From contig NZ_BMGG01000007.1 of the NCBI RefSeq assembly GCF_014640075.1, forward strand, positions 372,001 to 436,000: DNA of 64,000 nucleotides, given 5' to 3'. The translations under genes and the position numbers were made by a program. Below are positions 37,640 to 45,656 of this stretch, piece after piece. The notes below the pieces were generated by a model. That model was given only the letters and a program-made list of their open reading frames with translations. It did no database searches and was not told the origin of the DNA. The first letter of the stretch is position 1. Each line of letters opens with the position of its first letter. This DNA is from Chelatococcus reniformis. Lineage in GTDB: Bacteria; Pseudomonadota; Alphaproteobacteria; Rhizobiales; Beijerinckiaceae.

Positions 37640-39097
37640 TCAGGTGATCTCGAAGTCGGCCAGGACAGGCCGGCTCATCTCGCGCTCGAACACGTCGTAG
37701 CCCCAGGGATAGGAGGCGACGTTGCCGAGCTTGTCGATATACCAGCTCTTGCATCCCGAGGCCCAGATCGAGGCGCCGGCCTTGGCCTTGATCGCTTCGT
37801 AATAGGCCGACGTCGCATCGCGCCCCGGTGCAATGCGGCGTGCCTCGCCCGCACGCAGCATTCCCAGGAGCTGAAGCACGTAGCTCAGCTGGCGCTCCAG
37901 CGTCATCAGGAACGAGAAGTTGCCGATCGGGCTGTAGGGGCCACCCAGCATGAACCAGTTCGGGAAGCCGGGGACGCCGACGGCGCGGTAGGTGACGTTG
38001 CCGTCGGCCCAGGCCTCGTCCAGCGTCTGTCCGCCGTCTCCGCTCACCTGGGTCCGGCCCATGGGATGGTGCGGGTCGAAGCCGGTGGCGAGCACCAGCA
38101 CGTCGAGCTCATGCAGGCGCCCGTCGGCGGTGCGCACGCCGCCCGGCTCGATTCCCACGATGGTGTCGGTCACCAGCTCGGCGTTCGGAGACTGGATCGC
38201 CGGGTAGAACCGGTCCGAGACGATCAGGCGCTTGCAGCCGAGGCGGTAGTGCGGCGTGAGCCGGGCCTTCAGGTCCCCATCCCCCACCGTGTCGAGGTTG
38301 GCCTGGCAGGCGGTCTGCATCTCGTCGTACCACTGCGGATTGTCGCCGACGAGGGCGGCGCAGAAGGCGCCGTTGAAGGTCTCGGCAAGCCGCTCGTATT
38401 GCTCGGCCATCAGCGCCGGCTCGGCCCGGAAGGCAGCCTTGCGCTCCTCGCGGATGGGCGGGTTGGGCTCGGGCAGGATCCATTGCGCCGTGCGCTGGAA
38501 CAGCGAGACCTTGGCCACGTCTTCGACAATCGCCGGCAGGATCTGCACGGCGGTGGAGCCGGTGCCGATGATGCCGACGCGCTTGCCGGCGAGGTCGACG
38601 CGATGGTCCCAGCGTGCGGAATGAAAAGCCGTGCCGGAAAAATCCGCCAGTCCAGGGATGTCCGGGTAGACCGGGTGGTGCAACACGCCCACCGCCGAAA
38701 TGACGGCATCGAACGAGCCCTGATCCCCTTTCGTTGTCTGGATGCGCCACGCGCCGCCGTCCCAGCGCGCCGCCGTCACCTCATTGTCGAAACGCACCAG
38801 CGGCGTCACGTCGAACTCGGCCGCGACCTTCTTCATATACGCCTGGATCTCGCCGCCGGGCGAGTAGCGCCGGCTCCAGTCCGGATTGGGGGCGAAGGAG
38901 AAGCGATAGAGGTGGGAGGGGACGTCGCAGGCGAGCCCGGGATAGGTGTTGTCCCGCCAGGTGCCGCCGACGTCGTGTGCCTTCTCGAAGATGGTGACGT
39001 CGCGTATGCCGATGTCGCGCAGGCCGATGGCGGCGGCGATACCGCCGGCGCCGGCGCCGATGACGGCTAGTCTGAGCGGCCTGGTGGATCCGGACAT
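37640..39097 (-). CDS. Baeyer-Villiger-type flavin monooxygenase
   Basis: A 485-residue class B flavoprotein monooxygenase. The FAD Rossmann motif is VIGAGAGGIAAAIGL at 12-26, and the NADPH motif VGIIGTGSTAVQILPA starts at about 171. Between them, residues 153-164 read FSGTAFHSARWD, matching the Baeyer-Villiger fingerprint F-x-G-x3-H-x3-(W/F)-(P/D). It should insert oxygen next to a ketone carbonyl, or oxygenate a heteroatom, with NADPH and O2. The ATG at 39097 gives the family start. It lies 46 bp downstream of the substrate-binding-protein gene on the same strand. Confidence 0.87.
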   Translation of the reverse strand: MSGSTRPLRLAVIGAGAGGIAAAIGLRDIGIRDVTIFEKAHDVGGTWRDNTYPGLACDVPSHLYRFSFAPNPDWSRRYSPGGEIQAYMKKVAAEFDVTPLVRFDNEVTAARWDGGAWRIQTTKGDQGSFDAVISAVGVLHHPVYPDIPGLADFSGTAFHSARWDHRVDLAGKRVGIIGTGSTAVQILPAIVEDVAKVSLFQRTAQWILPEPNPPIREERKAAFRAEPALMAEQYERLAETFNGAFCAALVGDNPQWYDEMQTACQANLDTVGDGDLKARLTPHYRLGCKRLIVSDRFYPAIQSPNAELVTDTIVGIEPGGVRTADGRLHELDVLVLATGFDPHHPMGRTQVSGDGGQTLDEAWADGNVTYRAVGVPGFPNWFMLGGPYSPIGNFSFLMTLERQLSYVLQLLGMLRAGEARRIAPGRDATSAYYEAIKAKAGASIWASGCKSWYIDKLGNVASYPWGYDVFEREMSRPVLADFEIT

Positions 39098-39143
39098 GGG
39101 CAGGTCTCTTTCGCGCTGATGATGGCGGGCCATCGTGGATTGA

Positions 39144-40352
39144 TCATTCGGCACAGGCGACCTCGCCTTCGGGCGCCCAGCGCCCGGCCGCAAAGCGCTG
39201 TAATTGCAGGCACTTCACCAGCCGGTGCTGCGTCGGGCTCGACGACAGCAGGATGCCGGGCAGCACCAGCGGCGGCCGGTAGTCGCGCAGGGAATTCGCC
39301 GCTTTCAGCACGTTGGCGCGCGTCAGCGTGTCCCCGGCCTGGCGCAGCACATGGGCGACGGTCTGGCAGATGGACCATCCCCAGACGTTGAAGACCTCGC
39401 TGGTGTTGCCGCCCGCATAGTACTTGTCCATCCAGGCCAGCCATTCCTTGACGTCGTCGGCCGTGGCCTGGCGGGGATCGCCGGGGTCCTTGAGGAAGGC
39501 GGCCGAGAATAGCTTCTCGTCGCCCTTGAGGTCCGCCGCCTTCAGCACCAGTTCGGGCGAATTGGCGACGTAGGGAATGAAGATGTTCGGCTGCCAGCCG
39601 AGCTCGCGGATGGCCTTGATCCCCTGCGCGACGAACTTGCCGGTGGCGGCGAGGTAGACCGTGTCGGCGCCGGCGGCCTTGATCTGGGCGATCTGGGACG
39701 TGATGGTCGGCTCGGCCGCCTCGTAGGGCCGGGCTGCCACCAGCCGGCCCGCGCCGTCGGCCCCGAGCCCGGCCTTCACCCCGGCCAGGAAATCCCGGCC
39801 GAAATCGTCGTTCTGGTAGAGCACGCCGATCTTGGAGGTGCCGAGCGTATCGACCATGTAGCGGGCGAACACCGCCCCCTCCTGCGCCGCCGCGGGCTGC
39901 CAGCCCATCATCCACGGGAAGAGCTCGGCGTCGGAGATCTTGCTGGCGGACGAGGCGACGAACAGATGGGGCACCTTCTTTTGAGCAAGGTAGGGCGCCG
40001 CGGCGAGGCTCGTCGCGGTGCCGACGCCGCCCACCAGGAACAGCACCCCGTCGCCCTCCACCAGCCGGCGCGTCTGCTCGACGGTGCGGGCGGGGTTGTA
40101 GCCGTCGTCGTAGGAGATGAACTCGATCTTGCGGCCATGGATGCCGCCGTCGGCGTTGATCTTGGCGAAGCAGCGGCTCAGCGCCTCCCTGTACGGCAGG
40201 TAAATGGCGACTGCGCCGCTGGCGGCGGCGACGTTGCCGATCTTGATGGTGGTGTCCGTTGCCCCCTCGTCGTAGGTGCCAGCGGTCGCCGGCCCACAGG
40301 CGAGCTGAGCGAGGGCGAGGAGCGAGGCCCATGTGCCCATGCGATGCTTCAT
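39144..40352 (-). CDS. Branched-chain amino-acid-type ABC substrate-binding protein (orphan)
   Basis: A 402-residue periplasmic protein of the LivJ type I fold. A signal peptide (about 1-24) precedes TYDEGATDTTIKIGNVAAASG, and the core segments FLVGGVGTATSLAAAPYLAQ and IGVLYQNDDFGRDFLAGVKA are typical. Such proteins bind amino acids, amides or aromatic acids. No permease or ATPase genes are adjacent, so it must use components encoded elsewhere or act as a sensor. It is divergent from the LuxR gene (100 bp). Confidence 0.85.
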   Translation of the reverse strand: MKHRMGTWASLLALAQLACGPATAGTYDEGATDTTIKIGNVAAASGAVAIYLPYREALSRCFAKINADGGIHGRKIEFISYDDGYNPARTVEQTRRLVEGDGVLFLVGGVGTATSLAAAPYLAQKKVPHLFVASSASKISDAELFPWMMGWQPAAAQEGAVFARYMVDTLGTSKIGVLYQNDDFGRDFLAGVKAGLGADGAGRLVAARPYEAAEPTITSQIAQIKAAGADTVYLAATGKFVAQGIKAIRELGWQPNIFIPYVANSPELVLKAADLKGDEKLFSAAFLKDPGDPRQATADDVKEWLAWMDKYYAGGNTSEVFNVWGWSICQTVAHVLRQAGDTLTRANVLKAANSLRDYRPPLVLPGILLSSSPTQHRLVKCLQLQRFAAGRWAPEGEVACAE

Positions 40353-40452
40353 CCGATCCTCCCGTTGCGTGGCGTTCCTGTCGACGCCTTACGCGGCTAG
40401 GGTTTAGCCGGGCGTGCGATGAATTGGCCCTCTCGGAAAGCGTAGGGAGCCC

Positions 40453-41241
40453 ATGGACGGAGAGGTGAAGCCGCTGGCTATGCGGCGGCTGCGGCAGCAT
40501 CTGGCGGCCTTGCGTGGTGCGGCCGGTCTCGATGCGGCGATCCCGGAGCTGGAAGGCATTGCCGCCGCCATCGGGGCGGCGAAGACGGCCTGGGCGCCGG
40601 ATCTGTCGCGGCCCTATTTCGACCCGCTGATGGACGCGTTTCATCGGCGCCAGGGATGGCCGGACGAGATCATGCGGATCTGGTGGAACGACCACGCCAC
40701 CCTCAAGATGCCCTTCTACATCCGGTGCCGCTTCGAGCATCTGCCATTCGTCACCGACCTCTTGGCGCCGGCGCGCCATGGCGCGCTGCCGCCGCCGGAG
40801 CAGCGGCGGGCGACGACCATCGTGCTGGCCATGGGGCTCACGGCGATGATCACCGTGCCGGTTCATCTGCCCCGCGGGCAGGTCGCCATGGTGACCTGGG
40901 CCGGCGGCTTCGGGGCAGACGGCGCCGCGGCGATCGTCGCCGGGGCCGGACCGGAGCTGCTGGCGTGCGGGCATTTCTTCATGCACGTGCTGCGCCGCCG
41001 GCCTGGCCGGCGGGGGCTTACGAGCGAGGACCTGTCGCGCCTCACGCCGCGCGAATGGGAGTGCCTGCGCCTCACCGCGCAGGGCTACCGCGAACGCGAG
41101 GTGGCCGAGCTCAGCGGCGTCTCCGCCACTACCGTGCGCTTCCACCTGGATAACGTGGTGCGCAAGCTCGGCGCCGCGAACCGGGCGCACGCGGTGGCGC
41201 TGGCGGCCCAGCTCGGCATGCTCGGCCCGATCGGTGCCTGA
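40453..41241 (+). CDS. LuxR-family regulator with autoinducer-type sensor domain
   Basis: 262 residues. A C-terminal GerE/LuxR helix-turn-helix (about 198-258: LTPREWECLRLTAQGYRERE, then SATTVRFHLDNVVRKLG) follows an N-terminal region (about 40-180) with the spacing of an autoinducer-binding domain (RATTIVLAMGLTAMITVPVH). No LuxI synthase is nearby, so it is a LuxR solo, or the domain senses another small molecule. It is divergent from the substrate-binding-protein and monooxygenase pair, which are its likely targets. Confidence 0.8.
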   Translation: MDGEVKPLAMRRLRQHLAALRGAAGLDAAIPELEGIAAAIGAAKTAWAPDLSRPYFDPLMDAFHRRQGWPDEIMRIWWNDHATLKMPFYIRCRFEHLPFVTDLLAPARHGALPPPEQRRATTIVLAMGLTAMITVPVHLPRGQVAMVTWAGGFGADGAAAIVAGAGPELLACGHFFMHVLRRRPGRRGLTSEDLSRLTPREWECLRLTAQGYREREVAELSGVSATTVRFHLDNVVRKLGAANRAHAVALAAQLGMLGPIGA

Positions 41242-41262
41242 TCGGCACCCGCGCTCTTCGTA

Positions 41263-42519
41263 TCAGCTGAGAGCGCCGACCAGGGCGCCGATCAGGCAGG
41301 TGGAGAGCGTGCCGGAGATGACGGTGCGCGGCCCGAGCTTGAGGATGTCGTCGCGGCGGCCGGGCGCGAGCGCCGTGAGGCCGCCGACCATGATGCCGAG
41401 CGAGCCCAGGTTGGCGAAGCCGCACATGGCATAGAGCATGATCAGCCGGCTGCGCGGCGACAGCGCGTCGGGCGGCAGCGCGGCGAGGTCGAGGTAGGCG
41501 ATGAACTCGTTGAGGATGGTCTTGGTACCCATCAGCGCCCCGGCCGTCGGGGCCTCCGCCCACGGGATGCCCATCAGCCAGCACAGCGGCGCCATCACCG
41601 CCCCGAGCAGGCGCTGCAAGGTCAGCGGCGCGCCCATGATCTGCGGCAGGAGGCCGATTGCGGCGTTGACCAGATGCACCAGCGCCACCAGCACGATCAG
41701 CATGGCGACGATGTTGAGCAGCAGCTCGAGGCCGACGGTGGTGCCCTTGACGATGGCGTCCATGGTGCTCGAGGCGATCGGCTCCATGGGGCCGAGGCTG
41801 CCGGGCATCTGCTGGGCCTCCGTCTCCGGCATCATCAGCTGCGCGATCAGGATCGCCGCGGGCGCGCCGAGAACCGAGGCGACGATGAGGTGGCTGGCCA
41901 CGTCCGGGATGACGTCGCGCAGGATGGTGGCGTAGACGACGAAGACCGTGCCGGCGATTCCGGCCATGCCGCCGGTCATGACGATGAACAATTCGCTCCG
42001 GGTGAGCTTGGCGAGATAGGGGCGGATGAACATCGGTCCCTCCACCATGCCCACGAAGATGTTGGCGGCGGTGGCGAGCCCGACCGCGCCGCCGACGCCG
42101 AGCAGGCGTTCGAGCACGAAGGAGAAGCCGCGCACCACCGGCGGCAGGATGCCCCAATAGAACAGCAGCGTGGTGATGACGCTGACCACTAGCGCGACCG
42201 GCAGCGCCTGGAAAGCCAGGATGAAGCTGTTGCCCGGCGCCTTGACGTCGTAGGGGGCCGGCCCGCCGCCGATGTGGCCGAAGACGAAGGAGGTGCCTGC
42301 GCGCGTCGCCTCGGAGATCGCATCGACGGCACCGTTGGCGCCGCGCAGCAGGGCGACGATCGGCGGGAGATGCAGGGCGATGGCCGAGAGTGCGACGGTC
42401 AGCGCCAGCGCGGCGGCGATCCGGCGCCAGGACACGGCTTGGCGGTTGTTGCTCAGCAGCCAGGCAACGGCGAGGATGACGAGGATGCCAAGCCCGGATT
42501 GCAGCCGCTCGGCGATCAT
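41263..42519 (-). CDS. Concentrative nucleoside transporter (NupC/CNT family)
   Basis: A 418-residue permease with about ten membrane segments. The CNT core motifs are GVGGAVGLATAANIFVGMVE (substrate loop), ELFIVMTGGMAGIAGTVFVV, and LMGTKTILNEFIAYLDLA near the C-terminus. It imports nucleosides with protons or sodium. It is convergent with the LuxR gene and 18 bp downstream of the CinA-like gene on the same strand, so these two may be co-transcribed. Confidence 0.88.
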   Translation of the reverse strand: MIAERLQSGLGILVILAVAWLLSNNRQAVSWRRIAAALALTVALSAIALHLPPIVALLRGANGAVDAISEATRAGTSFVFGHIGGGPAPYDVKAPGNSFILAFQALPVALVVSVITTLLFYWGILPPVVRGFSFVLERLLGVGGAVGLATAANIFVGMVEGPMFIRPYLAKLTRSELFIVMTGGMAGIAGTVFVVYATILRDVIPDVASHLIVASVLGAPAAILIAQLMMPETEAQQMPGSLGPMEPIASSTMDAIVKGTTVGLELLLNIVAMLIVLVALVHLVNAAIGLLPQIMGAPLTLQRLLGAVMAPLCWLMGIPWAEAPTAGALMGTKTILNEFIAYLDLAALPPDALSPRSRLIMLYAMCGFANLGSLGIMVGGLTALAPGRRDDILKLGPRTVISGTLSTCLIGALVGALS

Positions 42520-42537
42520 CGCGGCCTCGCTGCCGGG

Positions 42538-43044
42538 TCAGCTGTCCTTGGCGGCCAGCGTATCGTGCAGCAGCTGCAAGGCCGCTTCGGCGAAGGCGAT
42601 CATGTTGGGCTCGCGCTCGCCGAGCCCGGTACGCAGGGTGCGCGTGTCGGCCACGGGGCCGGCTATGGCCAGGCAGGTGTGGCCGGTCGGGTCGCCGTAG
42701 CGGTTGGTGCTCGGCCCGGCGGCACCGGTCTCGCACAGACCCCAGGTGGCGCCGAGGCGCAGGCGCACGGTCTCTGCCATGAACGCCGCATAGGCTTCAG
42801 TCGAGCTACGCACGCCGGGCGGCAGCCGCTCGATGCCGAGGAAGCCGCGCGCCGCCGGACGCGCGTAGGTGACGCTGGCACCCAGGAAGTAGGCCGATGC
42901 GCCGGGCACCGCGAGCAGCGCCGCTGCGACGAGGCCGCCGGCGGATGATTCCGAGATGCCGATCGTCTCCTGGCGGGCGATGAGCCGTTCGGCGCAGGTG
43001 CGGGCGAGACGGGTGAGGCTGGGCGGAATGGTGTCGGCGCTCAT
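42538..43044 (-). CDS. CinA-family protein (nicotinamide-nucleotide amidase domain)
   Basis: 168 residues comprising only the C-terminal CinA amidase domain. ETIGISESSAGGLVAAALLAV and the YFLGASVTYARPAARGFLGI loop fit, as do WGLCETGAAGPSTNRYGDP and GHTCLAIAGP. The enzyme removes ammonia from NMN, recycling the pyridine nucleotide. The N-terminal MoaB-like domain of full CinA is absent, as in E. coli PncC. The ATG at 43044 fits the family start. Confidence 0.85.
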   Translation of the reverse strand: MSADTIPPSLTRLARTCAERLIARQETIGISESSAGGLVAAALLAVPGASAYFLGASVTYARPAARGFLGIERLPPGVRSSTEAYAAFMAETVRLRLGATWGLCETGAAGPSTNRYGDPTGHTCLAIAGPVADTRTLRTGLGEREPNMIAFAEAALQLLHDTLAAKDS

Positions 43045-43120
43045 GCCTCCTGGTTTGGGCCATGGCTGAGATAAGTCAAGGCCCTGCCGGCCCGCGGCCA
43101 CGCCGAGACGGAGCTGGCGT

Positions 43121-43498
43121 CTATTCGCTCGGGAAAGTGACCGCTTCGATGCGGTTGCCGTCGAGGTCAACGATGAAGGCGGCGTAGTAGCGCACGCGGT
43201 CGTGAGGCCGCAGGCCCGGCGCGCCGTCGCTGCGGCCGCCCGCGCTCAGCGCCGCCGCATGGAAGCCGTCGACCTCGCCCGTGCTTCGGGCGCGAAGGGC
43301 GACGTGCATGCCGCTGCCCGGCTCGGCCTCGGTCATCCCGGCGCGCAGGTTGATCCAGAATTCGGGATAGGCCTTGCCGAAGCCGACTGTCGCCGGCCGG
43401 ATCACCAGGCGCGACAGCCCGAGCGGCGCCAGCGCCAGTTCGTAGAAGCGTGCCGAGCGCTTGAGATCGCTGACCGCGACGGAGATGTGGTCGATCAT
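43121..43498 (-). CDS. VOC (glyoxalase-superfamily) protein
   Basis: A 125-residue VOC protein: MIDHISVAVSDLKRSARFYE at the start, MHVALRARSTGEVDGFHAAA in the second half and YYAAFIVDLDGNRIEAVTF at the end. It carries the His and Glu positions that usually hold the metal. Substrate unknown. It is not closely similar to the VOC protein at 2906. The ATG at 43498 fits the fold's first strand. Confidence 0.85.
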   Translation of the reverse strand: MIDHISVAVSDLKRSARFYELALAPLGLSRLVIRPATVGFGKAYPEFWINLRAGMTEAEPGSGMHVALRARSTGEVDGFHAAALSAGGRSDGAPGLRPHDRVRYYAAFIVDLDGNRIEAVTFPSE

Positions 43499-43896
43499 CG
43501 GTTCCTGTGTCGCAAGCCAAGGCGCGGGCGATATCCCGTCGATGGCCGATATTCGGGCCGGCTGGCGGCCGCAGGCAAGCACATTGGCCATGGCAAGCAA
43601 GCCAGGGCGGCCGACATATCCTAGCATGACGAAAGTGCTCGACTGGCGAGGCAAAGGGAGAGACGATCCGTCTCCGTCTCCCTGAGGAGCAGTAGCCTTG
43701 TGCGAGAGGTCGCGTTCGGTGCGATCTGCGCTCCGCGGCGGTAGGGCACGCTCGGAGCATTTCTCTCTGATCGGGTCGTTCCCGCCGATCAGAGAGAAAC
43801 GCTCCGGATACGAAGACTTGGAGTGTTTCTACCCGATCAGATGAGTCCATCGGATCGGGGGATGCTTTCAATGCGTGGCTATAGCAGGAGGTCGCG
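43499..43896. other. 398-bp gap upstream of the nitrile hydratase operon
   Basis: This divergent region must hold promoters for the VOC and nitrile hydratase genes. Its last 145 bp contain one copy of repeat family 2 (43754-43866). The short open frames here have no support. Confidence 0.55.
43754..43866. repeat. Dispersed palindromic repeat, family 2, copy 1
   Basis: GGAGCATTTCTCTCTGATCG and CCGATCAGAGAGAAACGCTC form a stem of about 20 bp with a loop of about 6 bases (43754-43805). GAAGACTTGGAG follows, then a second stem with arms CCGATCAGATGA and TCATCGGATCGG-like sequence. The second copy, more diverged, is at 56690-56800. It lies 30 to 145 bp before the nthA start, so it is probably in the operon's 5' leader. 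Confidence 0.8.
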
Positions 43897-44496
43897 ATGA
43901 CGGATCATGAGCATCACCAGCCCTCTGACATTGCGCTGCGTGTCAAGGCGGTCGAGTCGTTGCTGGTCGAGAAGGGGCTGATCGATCCCAAGGCCATCGA
44001 CCTCCTGGTCGATGCCTACGAGACCAAGATCGGCCCCCACAACGGCGCCGCCGTGGTGGCGCGTGCCTGGTCCGATCCGGTCTACAAGCAGCGCCTGCTC
44101 GATGACGGGACGGCGGCGATCGCCGAGCTCGGTTACTCCGGCATCCAGGGCGAGGACATGGTCGTGGTCGAGAACACGCCCGGCGTCCACAACATGGTCG
44201 TGTGCACGCTGTGCTCCTGCTACCCGTGGCCGACCCTGGGACTGCCGCCCAACTGGTACAAGGCGGCGCCCTACCGCTCGCGCGCGGTGATCGATCCGCG
44301 CGGCGTGCTCAAGGAGTTCGGCATGGAGCTCCCTGGCGACACGGAGGTCCGCGTCTGGGACAGCAATGCCGAGCTGCGTTACCTGGTCCTGCCCATGCGC
44401 CCGGCCGGGACGGAGGGGCTCGACGAAACCCAGCTTGCCGAGCTGGTCACGCGCGACAGCATGGTCGGCGTCGGCCAGCCCGTCGGCGCCAAGTGA
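43897..44496 (+). CDS. nthA: Nitrile hydratase alpha subunit (cobalt type)
   Basis: The 199-residue metal-binding subunit of nitrile hydratase, which hydrates nitriles to amides. The metal claw is VCTLCSC with Cys103, Cys106, Ser107 and Cys108. A Thr after the first Cys marks the cobalt type (iron enzymes have Ser). [18 protein letters not shown] and [14 protein letters not shown] are typical. An AGGAGG site precedes the ATG. It is followed 12 bp later by the first half of the beta subunit. Confidence 0.95.
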   Translation: MTDHEHHQPSDIALRVKAVESLLVEKGLIDPKAIDLLVDAYETKIGPHNGAAVVARAWSDPVYKQRLLDDGTAAIAELGYSGIQGEDMVVVENTPGVHNMVVCTLCSCYPWPTLGLPPNWYKAAPYRSRAVIDPRGVLKEFGMELPGDTEVRVWDSNAELRYLVLPMRPAGTEGLDETQLAELVTRDSMVGVGQPVGAK

Positions 44497-44508
44497 AGGG
44501 CCCTTGTC

Positions 44509-44820
44509 ATGAACGGGATCCACGACCTCGGCGGCATGCACGGCCTCGGGCCGATCGATATCGATCCGGGCCAGCCGATCTTCCGCGCCGAATGGGAACG
44601 CCGGATGTTCGGCATGTTCATCCTGGCGTTCGCCGGCGGACATTTCAACATCGACCAGTTCAGGGCGGCGATCGAGAAGATGAGCCCCGCGCATTACCTC
44701 GAGTCGCCATACTATGAGCACTGGCTCCACTCGCTCGAGCGTTGGTGCATCGCCAACGGCTCGCTCACCGAGGCCGAGATCGACAAACGGGTTGGTGAGA
44801 TCAGACAGGGGCAAGCGTGA
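44509..44820 (+). CDS. nthB: Nitrile hydratase beta subunit, N-terminal half (separate gene)
   Basis: 103 residues equivalent to the N-terminal domain of the beta subunit. It opens MNGIHDLGGMHGLGPI, with FRAEWERRMFG after it. Arg52 in FNIDQFRAAIEKM corresponds to the conserved beta-Arg52 that contacts the metal centre, and LESPYYEHWLHSLERW follows. The protein stops where a fused beta subunit would continue. The stop overlaps the next start by one base (TGATG). The split is known in thiocyanate hydrolase and toyocamycin nitrile hydratase, so this looks like a three-subunit enzyme rather than a frameshift. Confidence 0.88.
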   Translation: MNGIHDLGGMHGLGPIDIDPGQPIFRAEWERRMFGMFILAFAGGHFNIDQFRAAIEKMSPAHYLESPYYEHWLHSLERWCIANGSLTEAEIDKRVGEIRQGQA

Positions 44821-45179
44821 TGCCACAGATTTTTCCTGCCGAAGGTGTCGCCGACCTGATCAGGGCCGGAGGCTCCTGCCGCGTCGATGCCGTGGTTGCG
44901 CCCGGCTTCGCCCCCGGTGACAAGGTGATGGTCCTCAACATCAACCCGGCGACACATACGCGGCTGCCGCGCTACGTTCGCGGCAAGCGCGGCGTCGTCC
45001 ACAAGGACCACGGGGTCTTCGTCTTTCCGGACAGCAATGCCGAGCTGAAGGGCGAGAAGCCCCAGCACGTCTACAGCGTCGCGTTCGCCGCCCGCGAGTT
45101 GTGGGGTGACGATGCGCCGGCGACGGACAAGATCTTTATCGACATGTTCGAAGACTACATCGTCAGCGACGAGAGTTGA
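44820..45179 (+). CDS. Nitrile hydratase beta subunit, C-terminal half (separate gene)
   Basis: 119 residues matching the SH3-like C-terminal domain of the beta subunit. It has GFAPGDKVMVLN, HTRLPRYVRGKRGVV at 46-60 (holding the second conserved Arg region), HGVFVFPDSNAE and PQHVYSVAFAARELWG. The ATG at 44820 overlaps the preceding TGA, so the two halves are translationally coupled. Its own N-terminal 25 residues (PQIFPAEGVADLIRAGGSCR) are conserved linker sequence, which argues that the gene start is genuine. Confidence 0.88.
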   Translation: MPQIFPAEGVADLIRAGGSCRVDAVVAPGFAPGDKVMVLNINPATHTRLPRYVRGKRGVVHKDHGVFVFPDSNAELKGEKPQHVYSVAFAARELWGDDAPATDKIFIDMFEDYIVSDES

Positions 45180-45187
45180 GGCGAGCC

Positions 45188-45550
45188 ATGGTAGAGACTG
45201 TCGAGATCGGCCAGGCCCCGGGCCAGCCGGGCGACGGCGACGGCCCGGTGTTCCGCGAGCCCTGGGAGGCGTCGGCTTTTGCCATGGCGGTGGCGCTGAG
45301 CAAGGCGGGCCACTTCACCTGGCCGGAGTGGGTGGAGAGCCTGTCGAGCGAGATCAAGGCGCACGATGCCGAGCATCACGACGACGACGGGCACGATTAC
45401 TATCACATCTGGTTCGCCGCGCTGGAAAAGCTGCTGGCGAGCAAGCAGCTGCTCGATCAGCACAGCGTCGACGACCGTCATCAGTATCTGAAGGACAACC
45501 CGGTGCCGCACGACCACGTGGCCCGGCGCGAGCCGGTCTGCGTGGCCTGA
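45188..45550 (+). CDS. Nitrile hydratase accessory protein (activator)
   Basis: A 120-residue protein homologous to the beta N-terminal domain, of the class that delivers cobalt and oxidised Cys to the alpha subunit. VFREPWEASAFAMAVALSKAGHFTWPEWVESL is the recognisable core. A His/Asp-rich stretch (DAEHHDDDGHDYYH, 61-74) could bind metal. It begins 8 bp after the beta C-half. The ATG at 45188 is preferred to the GTG-like starts upstream. Confidence 0.87.
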   Translation: MVETVEIGQAPGQPGDGDGPVFREPWEASAFAMAVALSKAGHFTWPEWVESLSSEIKAHDAEHHDDDGHDYYHIWFAALEKLLASKQLLDQHSVDDRHQYLKDNPVPHDHVARREPVCVA

Positions 45551-45656
45551 TCGGGCTGCTCTGCCGGCCGATCGTCCATCGATTTCGGCTTAGGCGCGCG
45601 GCCGACCGCAGGAGTGAGCGGCCCCGGCCGCCCCCCGGCGCAAAAAGGTGAGTAAC

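Noticed and set aside
43897-44496. Iron-type nitrile hydratase
   Set aside because: The claw is CTLCSC, with Thr, as in cobalt enzymes; iron types have CSLCSC. The accessory protein is also of the cobalt type.
44509-45179. Frameshifted single beta-subunit gene
   Set aside because: The two frames have a coupled stop and start, complete conserved ends and a precedent in three-subunit relatives. A sequencing error cannot be fully excluded without reads.
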